Assembly: GCA_002780795.1 (NCBI GenBank)
Contig: PEUF01000030.1
Location: 1-64,000, forward strand
DNA from: Candidatus Roizmanbacteria bacterium CG02_land_8_20_14_3_00_36_15
GTDB lineage: Bacteria > Patescibacteriota > Microgenomatia > UBA1406 > GWC2-37-13
DNA length: 64,000 nt
Direction: 5' to 3'
This document shows positions 40,448 through 50,110 of this stretch, piece by piece. A model generated the notes under the pieces. It worked only from the letters and a program-made list of their open reading frames with translations. It searched no databases and was not told the origin of the DNA. Positions within the stretch are counted from its first letter, which is position 1; the number at the start of each line of letters is the position of its first letter. The position numbers and the translations under genes are program-made.

Positions 40448-41632
40448 TTATTTTAATATTTTCGTCACCACCCCAGCTCCTACGGTGTGACCACCTTCAC
40501 GAACGGCAAATTTCAATCCTTCTTCCATGGCCACCGGGTAAATCAACTTGGTTGATACTTTTACATTGTCGCCTGGCATGACCATTTCGACACCGGCCGG
40601 TAGTTTTATCTCACCGGTAATATCAGTTGTTTTAATATAGAATTGAGGACGATAACCATTAAAGAATGGAGTGTGACGACCGCCTTCTTCTTTGGTTAAA
40701 ATGTAAATTTCTGCCTCAAACTCGGTATGAGGAGTAATCGATCCCGGTTTGGCAATTACCTGTCCTCGTTGAACATCGTCTTTCTCTATTCCCCGAAGCA
40801 ATAAACCAACATTGTCACCAGCTCTTGCCTCATCCAAGCTTTTTCTAAACATCTCTACGCCGGTTACCACCGTCTTTTTCGTCTCGCTGATACCAACAAT
40901 CTCCACTTCTTCGTTAACTTTAAGCACGCCTCTTTCCACCCTGCCGGTAACTACTGTTCCCCTTCCCTGTATTGTAAATACGTCTTCAATCGGCATTAAA
41001 AATGGTTTATCTATGGGTCTTTTTGGTTCCGGGACATATTCGTCAACCGTCTTCATTAATTCCTCAATTGATTTAATGGCTTCCGGATCATCTTGAAGGG
41101 CTTTAAGAGCCGACCCTTTGATCACCGGAATTTTATCGCCAGGGAATTTATATTTTTTCAAAAGATCTCTTATCTCCATTTCAACTAAATCCAACATTTC
41201 TTTGTCAGAAACCAGGTCCACTTTGTTTAAAAAAACAACAATCGCTGGTACGTTGACCTGTCCGGCAAGAAGGATATGTTCTCTAGTTTGTGGCATTGGT
41301 CCGTCCGGAGCCGACACCACTAAAATTGCCCCATCCATCTGAGCAGCACCGGTAATCATATTTTTAATATAATCAGCATGCCCTGGAGCATCAATATGGG
41401 CATAATGTCTTTTATTAGTTTCGTACTCGGAATGGTGAAGATTAATAGTAACGCCACGAGCTTTTTCTTCGGGAGCCTTATCAATTTCTTCGTACTTTAA
41501 AAACTTAGCTAATCCTTTTTTTGATAAAACATAATGGATGGCTGAAGTTAAGGTAGTTTTTCCGTGGTCTACATGCCCGATAGTACCAATGTTTAAGTGG
41601 GGTTTAGTTCTTTTAAATACTCCTTGTGCCAT
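40448..41632 (-). CDS. tuf: Elongation factor Tu
   Basis: A 394-aa GTPase bringing aminoacyl-tRNA to the ribosome. [14 protein letters not shown] (P-loop), [28 protein letters not shown] (G3), NKVDLV (G4) and GSALKAL (G5) are intact; domains 2 and 3 follow ([28 protein letters not shown]). A TATAAA box ends 6 nt before the ATG, so the mRNA may be leaderless. S12, S7 and fusA, which often precede tuf, are not here; a gene on the opposite strand starts instead. Confidence 0.97.
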   Translation of the reverse strand: MAQGVFKRTKPHLNIGTIGHVDHGKTTLTSAIHYVLSKKGLAKFLKYEEIDKAPEEKARGVTINLHHSEYETNKRHYAHIDAPGHADYIKNMITGAAQMDGAILVVSAPDGPMPQTREHILLAGQVNVPAIVVFLNKVDLVSDKEMLDLVEMEIRDLLKKYKFPGDKIPVIKGSALKALQDDPEAIKSIEELMKTVDEYVPEPKRPIDKPFLMPIEDVFTIQGRGTVVTGRVERGVLKVNEEVEIVGISETKKTVVTGVEMFRKSLDEARAGDNVGLLLRGIEKDDVQRGQVIAKPGSITPHTEFEAEIYILTKEEGGRHTPFFNGYRPQFYIKTTDITGEIKLPAGVEMVMPGDNVKVSTKLIYPVAMEEGLKFAVREGGHTVGAGVVTKILK

Positions 41633-41667
41633 ATTACTTTTATAAAAATTAATTAATAAAAAATAAC

Positions 41668-41696
41668 TTGATTTTTAAAAATCATTAAACTATGAT
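41668..41696 (+). promoter_or_regulatory. Promoter that decides the start of the DUF1189-like gene
   Basis: TTGATT (41668-41673), 17 nt, TATGAT (41691-41696). The ATG at 41692 lies inside the -10 box, so it cannot be the start; the ATG at 41704, 7 nt after the box, is then the start of a leaderless mRNA. Confidence 0.6.
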
Positions 41697-41703
41697 AATT
41701 GTT

Positions 41704-42639
41704 ATGCGGCAAAAAGTCAAGACCTTTTTTTACGTTTTTAAACACAGTCTTTTCCCTCAACCAGATTATTATTCAAAAATTCCCAAAACTTCTTTCCGTT
41801 TCTCATTAAAATACCTTATTAGTTTAGTAATTGTTCTTAACCTTCTTCTAGTTGTTTTCGTAACCATTAAAAACAATCCGACAAGAATTGGTCGTTTTAT
41901 CGACAGTATGAGAAGCGGCTTCCAAACCTACCCAGCGGATCTAGTTATAAATATCGACAAAGGCCGTCTATTTACCTCCTATAACCGCCCCTATTTTTTT
42001 TGGCTAAATATAGAAGGTAAACAAAAACTAATATTAGCTATCGACGAAGGAGCGACAGTTGACAAAATTAACACCTACCATTCTTATTTTTTATTAACTA
42101 ATAAAGAAATGGTTGTTAAAAACGATCGGTTAATAAATCAAGCTTTTGACACTCTTCCTTTAACTTTTTTCGGTAACCAGAGTTTTGATAAAAGGACTAG
42201 TCAACAGATTACCCAGGTTTTCTCTTCGCTCAAAAAAAATCTTTTATTATACTATTTAACTATCGTCGCCCTCATGATTATTTTTCTACCGATTTTTTCT
42301 TTTTTAACTACATTTTTCTATTTGTTGATAATCGGTCTGTTCATATATCTTATCTTTAAAATTTTCTTTCACAAAAAAATTCATTATAAAAAAATCCTGC
42401 AGCTGGCTTTTCATGCCGTCACCCTACCACTATTAATAGACTATTTTTTAATCATTTTGAAACCGTCAATCCAAACCAACCTGGAGTTAAAAACAAACCT
42501 ACCTTCACCACTGGCATTTTTAATTCTGCTGCTAATTTTTGTCTTTGCTGCAGTATATGAAGCTTATCAAAATCATCAACACAAACTCGGATCCATCTCC
42601 CACCATCGGTCAAATCGCAAACACATCTCTCATCGCTAA
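41704..42639 (+). CDS. DUF1189-like membrane protein
   Basis: A 311-aa protein with a helix near residues 33-55, an extracytoplasmic region (about 60-170) and four or five further helices to residue 295. The layout and the N-terminus (FYVFKHSLFPQPDYYSKIPKTSFRFSLKYL) resemble DUF1189 proteins, whose function is unknown. It is divergent from tuf and is followed by the helicase-nuclease gene, which has its own -10 box in the 22-nt spacer. The tail is His-rich and hydrophilic. Confidence 0.6.
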   Translation: MRQKVKTFFYVFKHSLFPQPDYYSKIPKTSFRFSLKYLISLVIVLNLLLVVFVTIKNNPTRIGRFIDSMRSGFQTYPADLVINIDKGRLFTSYNRPYFFWLNIEGKQKLILAIDEGATVDKINTYHSYFLLTNKEMVVKNDRLINQAFDTLPLTFFGNQSFDKRTSQQITQVFSSLKKNLLLYYLTIVALMIIFLPIFSFLTTFFYLLIIGLFIYLIFKIFFHKKIHYKKILQLAFHAVTLPLLIDYFLIILKPSIQTNLELKTNLPSPLAFLILLLIFVFAAVYEAYQNHQHKLGSISHHRSNRKHISHR

Positions 42640-42661
42640 AGGTTTTTGATAGAATAACTTC

Positions 42662-45601
42662 ATGAAAAATGAGTCAGTATTTATTCTTGACCACGAACAA
42701 AAAAAAGCAGTTGAATATAATCAAGGACCACTTTTAATTGTCGCCGGTGCCGGTACTGGAAAAACTTTTGTCATCGTCGAAAAAATCAAGTATCTAATCC
42801 AAAAAAAACTGGCTAAGCCTGAAGAGATTCTAGCTCTTACTTTTACTGAAAAAGCCGCTTTTGAGATGGAAGAAAGAGTTGATAAAAGCTTACCGTACGG
42901 TTATTTTCAGATGTGGATTTCCACCTTTCATGCTTTTGCTGATCAAATCTTGAAGGAAGACCTTGCTCAGATAGGATTCAATCCAAACTTTCGTTTAATG
43001 ACCGAGGCGGAATCGATTATTTTTCTCAAGAAAAATCTTTTTCTTTTCAATTTAAAATATTTTCGACCTTTGGGTAATCCTGACAAATTTCTTTCGGCAT
43101 TATTACAACATTTTTCTCGTTTACAAGATGAGGACGTCGAACCCAACCAATATCTCAGTTGGGTTCGAACTCAAAACTCAGAGGAAAAAATGGAGAAAGA
43201 AAAGTATTTTGAACTGGCAGAAGCGTATAAAAAATATCTTGATATTAAGTTAAAAGAGGGAGTGATGGATTTTTCTGATTTAGTATTTTATTTACTCCAA
43301 CTATTTCGTCAACGACCAAATATTTTAAAAAAATATCAACAACAATTTAAATATTTTTTGGTTGATGAGTTTCAAGACACAAACATCGGTCAATATCAAC
43401 TAATAAAGTTTCTTTGTCCTCCGAAAACAAAACCAAAACTAACCGTCGTCGGTGATGACTCTCAATCTATTTATAAATTCAGGGGCGCCTCTGTCTCCAA
43501 CATTATTTACTTTATGAAAGACTATCCTCAGACTAAACAAATTACTCTGAAAAATAATTATCGTTCTAATCAAACCATTCTCGATGCCGCTTATCGCCTC
43601 ATTAAACAAAACGACCCTGACACTTTAGAAGCTAAATTGGGCATCTCGAAAAATCTGATTGCTCAAAAACAGACTAAGAAAGACGATGCCCATACAATCA
43701 GTTTTTACTTAGCTGATAGACTGGAAAATGAGGCTGAATTCGTGGCAAAGAAAATTTTTGAGCTAAGATCTAATTACAAACTCTCTGATTTTGCCATTTT
43801 GGTTCGTGCTAACAATCATAGCGAAGCGATCATAAGAGCTTTAACTAGGGCCGGTATTCCTTTCCAGTTTTTAGGGCCGGGAATGCTTTTTAAACAGCCA
43901 GAGGTTAAAGATCTGATTGCCTATCTTAAGCTTCTTTATAATCTTGATGATTCTGCTTCTTTTTATCGCGTTCTAACGATGGAAATATTTAATATCGATA
44001 ATAGAGATCTTTATTTTCTACTGGCTTTTACTAAAAAAATCAACCGTTCGATTTTCCAGGTATTAGAAATATTACTATCGTTTTACTATCCTGAAATTGA
44101 ACAAAAGGAGTTCATGGTTTACAAACAGTATCTTCCTCTAATAAAAAGTGAGACGCGAGAAAAACTTTTCCACCTATACCAAATAATTAATAAACACCTA
44201 GGGAAAATCAAGACACACAGCGCTGGTCAGATACTATATTGGTTTTTAGAAGATAGTGGTTACCTGGCAAAATTGATCGATTTTAAAACAGAGAAAGAAG
44301 AAAAAATCGCTCTTAATGTTTCAAAATTTTTTGACAGAATTAAAACTTACGAAACTAATTATCAAGAAACCTCTATTTTTTCCGTAGTAGATTATATAGA
44401 AATGAGCATGGCTCTTGGTGAATCACCGTTGGCAAGCCAAAATGATCTATCTAGTTACGATGCCGTTAATATCTTAACGGTCCACTCGGCTAAAGGACTA
44501 GAGTTTAACGTTGTTTTTTTAGTGAATCTGAGTCAAGGACGATTTCCTAGTTATGAAAAAAGTGAGATGATACCTATCCCTCAATCGCTGATTAAAGAGA
44601 TTCTTCCTCAAGGTGACTTTCATCAGCAAGAAGAAAGAAGACTGTTCTATGTCGGCTTAACTCGGGCTATTGATAGAGTGTTTCTATCGGCCTCTCAATA
44701 CTACGGTGAGGGTAGGAGAAAAAGGCGGCTTTCTCCTTTTATTATTGAAACTATTGGTGATAAAGCTGTTAATAAAATAGTTTCTTTGAAAAAAGAGGAA
44801 AAGATACAACTTTCCATCTTTGACTTCAAACCAGTAGAAGAAAAGATTACCCGTCAGAAAATTGATTTAAGTCGACTGTCGTTTTCTCAGTTAGAGACTT
44901 TTAAAACCTGTCCTCTACAATATAAATATCGGTATATATTAAGAATTCCAACGATTCCCGGAGCCGCCCAATCATATGGCAGCAGTATTCATAAAACTCT
45001 GGAATTGTTTTATAAAGAGTTTCTCACCAATAAGCAGATAGATTTCAATTACCTCCTCTCCGTTTTTAGACAAAACTGGATTCCCATTGGTTATTCTTCG
45101 GCCGCCCATGAAATAAGAATGAAAGCCGAAGGAGAAAAAATGCTCCGCGCCTACTTTGATAAATTTCATTCCAGTAGATTAAAAATATTCAGTTTGGAAA
45201 AATTTTTTAAAATAAAAATTAACTCGGAACTATCGCTCACCGGTAAAATTGACCGGGTCGATCAGTTACCAAATAATAAAATTGAGATTATTGATTATAA
45301 AACTGGTAAAAAACCTAACGATAAACAATTAAAAAAAAATCTCCAGTTATCAGTTTATGCTTTAGCTGCCAATGACCCAGGTCTTTTTAGAAAACGCCTT
45401 AGTGACATCCGCTGCACTTTTTACTTCTTTCAAGATATGGAAAAGGTCAGTTCAGAAAAAAATCAGGAAGATTTAGAAAAAGTTAAAGAAGAGGTTTTGA
45501 AGATTGCTGCCGAAATAAAAAAAAATAAATTTTTACCTAATGTTGGTCCTTGGTGTGATTTTTGCCCCTTTAGAATCAACTGTGAAGCTTGGAACACTTA
45601 A
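42662..45601 (+). CDS. UvrD/PcrA-type helicase fused to a RecB-like Fe-S nuclease
   Basis: A 979-aa superfamily 1A helicase: Walker A GAGTGKT (29-35), LTFTEKAAFEM, VDEFQDTN, GDDSQSIYKFRGA, NNYRSNQTILDA, HSAKGLEFNVVFLV and FYVGLTRA. Residues about 735-979 form a PD-(D/E)XK nuclease (GSSIHKTLE, LTGKIDRVDQL, IEIIDYKTGK, LQLSVYALA) with four cysteines (TCPLQ, then CDFCPFRINC) placed like the Fe-S cluster of AddB/Cas4-type nucleases. It probably processes DNA ends for recombination. TG-A-TAGAAT (-10) ends 6 nt before the ATG, so the mRNA is probably leaderless. Confidence 0.92.
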   Translation: MKNESVFILDHEQKKAVEYNQGPLLIVAGAGTGKTFVIVEKIKYLIQKKLAKPEEILALTFTEKAAFEMEERVDKSLPYGYFQMWISTFHAFADQILKEDLAQIGFNPNFRLMTEAESIIFLKKNLFLFNLKYFRPLGNPDKFLSALLQHFSRLQDEDVEPNQYLSWVRTQNSEEKMEKEKYFELAEAYKKYLDIKLKEGVMDFSDLVFYLLQLFRQRPNILKKYQQQFKYFLVDEFQDTNIGQYQLIKFLCPPKTKPKLTVVGDDSQSIYKFRGASVSNIIYFMKDYPQTKQITLKNNYRSNQTILDAAYRLIKQNDPDTLEAKLGISKNLIAQKQTKKDDAHTISFYLADRLENEAEFVAKKIFELRSNYKLSDFAILVRANNHSEAIIRALTRAGIPFQFLGPGMLFKQPEVKDLIAYLKLLYNLDDSASFYRVLTMEIFNIDNRDLYFLLAFTKKINRSIFQVLEILLSFYYPEIEQKEFMVYKQYLPLIKSETREKLFHLYQIINKHLGKIKTHSAGQILYWFLEDSGYLAKLIDFKTEKEEKIALNVSKFFDRIKTYETNYQETSIFSVVDYIEMSMALGESPLASQNDLSSYDAVNILTVHSAKGLEFNVVFLVNLSQGRFPSYEKSEMIPIPQSLIKEILPQGDFHQQEERRLFYVGLTRAIDRVFLSASQYYGEGRRKRRLSPFIIETIGDKAVNKIVSLKKEEKIQLSIFDFKPVEEKITRQKIDLSRLSFSQLETFKTCPLQYKYRYILRIPTIPGAAQSYGSSIHKTLELFYKEFLTNKQIDFNYLLSVFRQNWIPIGYSSAAHEIRMKAEGEKMLRAYFDKFHSSRLKIFSLEKFFKIKINSELSLTGKIDRVDQLPNNKIEIIDYKTGKKPNDKQLKKNLQLSVYALAANDPGLFRKRLSDIRCTFYFFQDMEKVSSEKNQEDLEKVKEEVLKIAAEIKKNKFLPNVGPWCDFCPFRINCEAWNT

Positions 45602-45636
45602 GCCATAATTATTTTGTATAATTGAAAACAATAGTT

Positions 45637-47139
45637 ATGGCAAAAAGACTAGCTAAATCAGTCCGTCCGGCTTCGTTCGTATCAAAAATTTTTGATCGCT
45701 TATTGGAAACGATTATTCCTATCTGTGCCTGGGCAACTATTACTTTACCTTTATGGATGTCGCCATTTCACCCGGCTGTCGTCGCTTATTTCATCATCGC
45801 CTTCGATCTTTATTTTTTTTATAAATCGGCACAAACCGCTTTCTTCGCCACCATTTCTTATAAAAAAATCTTGGAGACGGCGAAAATAAATTTTTTTAAA
45901 AAGATGCTGTCTTTAAAAAAAATGTCGATTATCAAACATTTCATCATTATTCCAAGTTATCAGGAACCTCTTTATAAACTAGAAGTTACTTTAAAGATGA
46001 TTACCCAAAACGATTACCCCAGCAAAAAAATTTTTCTCGTCTTAGCCCTTGAAGAAAGAGAAAATAATATCCATCAAAAAGCCCAGGTTTTATATAAGAA
46101 ATTTCACCGCTACTTTGCCGATATTATTATCTCTTATCACAAATTACAGCCAAATGAACTGGCCGGGAAAGCGAGTAACCAAACTGTTGCCGCTCTCTTA
46201 CTCGACCAATATGTTAAAAAAAAACACTGGCAGAGAAAGAACGTTCTCATTACCATCTGCGACGCAGATAGTCACTTACCCTCAAATTATTTTTCTTATC
46301 TAACCTATCAGTATTTAAAAGATAAAAATAAAATTTATCATTTCTATTGGGCACCAGTTCTTTTATATAATAACTTTTGGCAACTACCTCTCTTCGTCCG
46401 TATCCAAGCCACTCTTTCTTCGATTGTCCGATTAGCTTTCCTTTCTTATAGAGAGAAACTGATTCAGATCTCGACCTACAGCACTAATCTTTGGCTTTTA
46501 AAAAAGATTAATTTTTGGGATGTCGATATTATCCCGGAGGATTGGCATATTTACTTACAGGCCTTTTTTACTTTTGGAGAAAAAATCCGCACCATTCCTT
46601 TATTTACCATTATTAATGGGGATGCGGTTTTCTCCGGCCACATAATGAAGACCTTAGTCAACCGTTACGAACAGGAAAAACGTTGGGCCTGGGGAGTAAC
46701 TGATGTTGCCTACTCTCTAAAAAAATTTTTTATCACCCCACACATTAGATCATTAACTAAAATTAAAAAAATTTTATTCGTGGTAGAAACCCATCTACTA
46801 TGGCCTGTTTCTTTTTTCATCCTTACTATTAGTGCATCTATTCCTCCGCTGATTAATCCCGTTTTCAAAAGAACCGTCTTGGGCTTTTTATTGCCAAAAC
46901 TTTCTGCTTTAATCTTAACTCTCTCAACAGTAATGCTATTTTTATATGTTTTCTTTGATATTAAGCTCAGACAAAAGGTTAAACAAAATACCAGTTTTTT
47001 TTCACTACCAATACTTATCATCCAATGGTATTTTTTACCATTGGTTTCCTTTCTTTTATCGTCACTGCCCGCTCTTGAAGCTCATACTCGAATTTTGCTG
47101 GGAAAAAAACTAAAATATAAAGTGACTGAAAAAGTTTAA
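45637..47139 (+). CDS. Membrane-bound GT2-family glycosyltransferase
   Basis: A 500-aa processive-type GT2: two helices near the N-terminus (about 35-75), a cytosolic catalytic domain with HFIIIPSYQEP, the metal site ICDADSHL, the acceptor-base region IIPEDWHIY and QEKRWAWG (the Q-x-x-R-W position), then three or four C-terminal helices. Enzymes of this layout make or flip extracellular polysaccharides or glycolipids. A TATAAT box at 45617-45622 lies 14 nt before the ATG I chose; a TTG at 45622 overlaps that box and is unlikely. Confidence 0.85.
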   Translation: MAKRLAKSVRPASFVSKIFDRLLETIIPICAWATITLPLWMSPFHPAVVAYFIIAFDLYFFYKSAQTAFFATISYKKILETAKINFFKKMLSLKKMSIIKHFIIIPSYQEPLYKLEVTLKMITQNDYPSKKIFLVLALEERENNIHQKAQVLYKKFHRYFADIIISYHKLQPNELAGKASNQTVAALLLDQYVKKKHWQRKNVLITICDADSHLPSNYFSYLTYQYLKDKNKIYHFYWAPVLLYNNFWQLPLFVRIQATLSSIVRLAFLSYREKLIQISTYSTNLWLLKKINFWDVDIIPEDWHIYLQAFFTFGEKIRTIPLFTIINGDAVFSGHIMKTLVNRYEQEKRWAWGVTDVAYSLKKFFITPHIRSLTKIKKILFVVETHLLWPVSFFILTISASIPPLINPVFKRTVLGFLLPKLSALILTLSTVMLFLYVFFDIKLRQKVKQNTSFFSLPILIIQWYFLPLVSFLLSSLPALEAHTRILLGKKLKYKVTEKV

Positions 47140-47144
47140 AATTA

Positions 47145-47330
47145 ATCTAATTGATCTAATTATTCTAATTTCTAATCAAGCACTAAATTTCAAATTCCAA
47201 ATAAATTCTAATGTCAAAACTCTAAATTCTAAACAGTATTTGTTTAGGATTTTAAACATTCGAATTTTGATATTATTTGGAACTTGGAATTTAGAGTTTA
47301 GAAATTAGGATTTTATTAGGTTAATTAGAA
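47145..47330. repeat. Long word-reiterated inverted repeat
   Basis: Left arm of words such as AATCTAATTGATCTAATTATTC and AAATTCTAAACAG, right arm of complements (TTTGGAACTTGGAATTTAGAG, TTAGGTTAATTAGAAATT). At about 186 bp it is the longest of these elements and is the whole spacer between two glycosyltransferase genes. Confidence 0.75.
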
Positions 47331-47333
47331 ATT

Positions 47334-48656
47334 ATGTTATTATTCCTTTTTACCAAAACACCCCTTCTTTACTTCGTCCAGTCACTTTGGCGGGATGAGG
47401 CTTTTTCTTATCTTCTGTCTAAGAAAAATCTTCTTTCGATAGTTGTCTTAACCGCCAAAGATTTTAATCCACCTTTTTACTACCTGATTCTTCATTTTTG
47501 GATTAGACTGTTCGGCGGTTCAGAAATTGCTCTTAGAAGTTTGTCGTTAATTTTTTATTGGGCGACTATATACGTAATCTTCCTTTTTTTTCAAAATATT
47601 TGTAAGTTTAGTTTCAAGAAAAGCTTAACATATCTTCCCCTGGTGATTATTAACCCTATCCTCGTCTATTACGCTTTCGAGACCCGAATGTACACGGCTT
47701 TAACCTTTTTTGCCAGTCTTTCTTTCTACGCTTTCTATAAAAAAAAATCTCGCCTTTATCTTTATTCTTCTATCCTTGGACTTTATACCCATTATTTCAT
47801 GATCTTTGTCTTAATGGTGCAACTGATTTTTATTTTGCTAGCTGAGAAAAGAAAGAAACTTAGTCATCTCAAAAATATCTTTATTAGTTTTGCCGTCTTT
47901 CTACCTTGGTTAATATATTTTTTACAACAAAAGTTTCTTTCTTCATTAAATTTCTGGGTTGAAAAACCTAAACTGTTTACCATCGCCAATCTTCTTGGTC
48001 TAATCTACCTTGGACATGAAGCACCCGGATACACTACCAACATTAATTTACTTGAAAAAATTGTTTTTTGGACCAATCTTGTTTTGATTAGTATTTTTAT
48101 CCTGGGTTTCCTATCCATCAAAAAAAAAGTTAACAAAAACAACAAACGACTTTTCCCTTACTTGCTACTTTGGTCAATTTTTATTCCCGTCTCTATACTG
48201 TTGCTTTCTTTCATAAAACCTCTTTTCCTTCCCCGTTATCTAATTTTTGTCACCGTCGGCTTCTTGATCCTTATTATTTACAATCTCGACAAGATAAATC
48301 TAATACTACGCATTCCCCTTATAGTGGTTCTTCTTATTCTAACCCTTGTTTACCAAAAACAGCAAATATCCTATCGGCAAAAAACCGATACCAGAAAAAT
48401 AGTGATGGAGATTAGATCGTTGGCTAAGAAAAATGATCGACTGTATGTCACGAACGAACTCGACTTCTTAAAAGTTCAATATTATTTTCCCGAGAATCAA
48501 GTCTATATTTTTGGTAAGAGTTATCAAGAAATCCCCGACTTCGTCGGTAAGATTTTGATTCCCTCTGAAAGGATAATTAATAATTTACCTATTTATCCCA
48601 ATAAAGCTTTTATCTTAAATTCTGACGGTTCCTATGAAATAAAAGCAGTATATTAA
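47334..48656 (+). CDS. GT39/ArnT-like polytopic glycosyltransferase
   Basis: A 440-aa membrane protein with about ten helices. The first outside loop SLWRDEAFSYLLS carries the Asp-Glu pair typical of dolichol/polyprenyl-phosphate-dependent transferases (PMT/ArnT group), followed by DFNPPFYYLILHFWIRLFGGSEIALR. Such enzymes move a sugar from a lipid phosphate to an extracytoplasmic acceptor. A soluble C-terminal domain (about 355-440) follows. Its donor could be made by the GT2-GtrA protein at 57.3 kb (inference). Confidence 0.85.
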   Translation: MLLFLFTKTPLLYFVQSLWRDEAFSYLLSKKNLLSIVVLTAKDFNPPFYYLILHFWIRLFGGSEIALRSLSLIFYWATIYVIFLFFQNICKFSFKKSLTYLPLVIINPILVYYAFETRMYTALTFFASLSFYAFYKKKSRLYLYSSILGLYTHYFMIFVLMVQLIFILLAEKRKKLSHLKNIFISFAVFLPWLIYFLQQKFLSSLNFWVEKPKLFTIANLLGLIYLGHEAPGYTTNINLLEKIVFWTNLVLISIFILGFLSIKKKVNKNNKRLFPYLLLWSIFIPVSILLLSFIKPLFLPRYLIFVTVGFLILIIYNLDKINLILRIPLIVVLLILTLVYQKQQISYRQKTDTRKIVMEIRSLAKKNDRLYVTNELDFLKVQYYFPENQVYIFGKSYQEIPDFVGKILIPSERIINNLPIYPNKAFILNSDGSYEIKAVY

Positions 48657-48674
48657 TATACTAATTATATAATC

Positions 48675-48980
48675 ATGAAGAAATTATTAATCAGCTCCGA
48701 TTTATTAATGTTGGCTGTCTTCTTAATTCGCATTAGTTCTTTGCCACCACAGATTCCTCTTTTTTACTCAAAATCCTGGGGAGAAGATCAATTGGTCGAT
48801 AGCTGGATGATTTTTATTCTACTTATTATCATGAACGGCTCCATTTTTGTAAACAAAATCGTTTACCAAAAGTATTTTGGCGGAAATCATTTTGCCAAAA
48901 AAATTATTGACAAGCTTAATCTTTTTCTTATTATTTCTACTACCTTAATTTTTTTAAAAATTATTTTTTTAGTCAGTTAA
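48675..48980 (+). CDS. Small polytopic membrane protein
   Basis: A 101-aa protein with three predicted helices (about 5-20, 36-54, 78-100) and the segment LPPQIPLFYSKSWGEDQL between the first two. This LPLFYSxPWGE-like segment recurs, from memory, in CPR proteins of unknown function. It lies 18 nt after the GT39-like gene and 2 nt before the WecA-like gene, so it is in that operon. Confidence 0.65.
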   Translation: MKKLLISSDLLMLAVFLIRISSLPPQIPLFYSKSWGEDQLVDSWMIFILLIIMNGSIFVNKIVYQKYFGGNHFAKKIIDKLNLFLIISTTLIFLKIIFLVS

Positions 48981-48982
48981 AT

Positions 48983-50065
48983 ATGTTATCAATCATTGTT
49001 TTGCTGACTTCTTTTATAATCGCCTATTGTTTAACTATTCCAACAATTTCTCTCGCTAAAAAATTACGCTTAGTCACCGACAAAAAGATTCGTTTTCATC
49101 CGGCACACACCCATGAAGGCATCATTCCTCGCGGTGGCGGTTTGCCAATTTACTTTTCCATTTTGATTACCTCGTTTATTTTTCTACCAATTAATAAAAT
49201 TATTTTCGGTATTCTGCTCTCAAGCGGCCTTTTGATCATCGTTGGTCTATTAGACGATTATTATGATTTATCTCCTTACTTAAGATTTATTACTAATCTA
49301 TTAATCTCAGCCTTAGTAATTGGCTTTGGTTTAGGTATTCCTTACCTATCTAATCCCTTTGGCGGAATAATTAAACTCGACCAGTGGCAAATTGTCATTA
49401 ACTTTTTCGGAAAGCATTCGATTCTTGTCGTAGCTGATATTTTGGCAATCGTTTGGCTTAGTTGGATTATGAATATGGTTAACTGGAGTAAGGGTGTCGA
49501 TGGCCAGTTACCCGGTTTTGTTGCTATAACTGCTTTCTTCTTAGGTATCTTGGCTCAACGATTTACGGCTCATGATATTAGTGTCCAATCGGTGGCCCTT
49601 CTTAGTTTTATTGTCAGTGGTGCTTTTTTAGGCTTCCTTCCTTTTAACTTTTATCCACAAAAAATTATGCCTGGTTATGGTGGCGGTGCTCTGGCTGGTT
49701 TTTTACTCGGTATTTTGTCAATCCTCTCTTTTGGCAAACTTGGTACTGCCGTCTTGATCCTTTCAATACCGATGATCGATGCTTTTTATACTATCCTCCG
49801 TCGTTTAAAAAACAAAAAGTCGCCTTTTCGGGCTGACTGGGGTCATTTTCACCATCGCCTTCTGGAAATTGGTTGGGGAAGGAGACGGATCGCTGTCTTC
49901 TATTGGTTAGTGGCTTTAATTTTGGGCATTTCTAGTTTGTTTTTAAAAGGAAATGAAAAATTAATCGCGTTCATCACCGTTGCCGTATTGCTTTTAGTCT
50001 TCATTATTATTATTGAAAAGATGAAAAAGCAAAAGTTAAATACGACAATAGAAAGTAGAATATAG
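48983..50065 (+). CDS. MraY/WecA-family glycosyl-1-phosphate transferase
   Basis: A 360-aa polytopic enzyme transferring a HexNAc-1-phosphate from a UDP-sugar to undecaprenyl phosphate. About ten helices with the family motifs: IIPRGGGLPIYFS, LLDDYYDLSPYLRF (catalytic Asp pair), NMVNWSKGVDGQLPGF and the cytosolic His-rich loop ADWGHFHHRLLEIGWGRRR. It resembles WecA/TagO more than MraY. It starts a second lipid-linked glycan pathway besides the WcaJ-type enzyme at 18 kb. Confidence 0.9.
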   Translation: MLSIIVLLTSFIIAYCLTIPTISLAKKLRLVTDKKIRFHPAHTHEGIIPRGGGLPIYFSILITSFIFLPINKIIFGILLSSGLLIIVGLLDDYYDLSPYLRFITNLLISALVIGFGLGIPYLSNPFGGIIKLDQWQIVINFFGKHSILVVADILAIVWLSWIMNMVNWSKGVDGQLPGFVAITAFFLGILAQRFTAHDISVQSVALLSFIVSGAFLGFLPFNFYPQKIMPGYGGGALAGFLLGILSILSFGKLGTAVLILSIPMIDAFYTILRRLKNKKSPFRADWGHFHHRLLEIGWGRRRIAVFYWLVALILGISSLFLKGNEKLIAFITVAVLLLVFIIIIEKMKKQKLNTTIESRI

Positions 50066-50110
50066 AAGGTAGGAGTTGATGATAGAAGATTGAAGATGGA
50101 TTTTATTGTT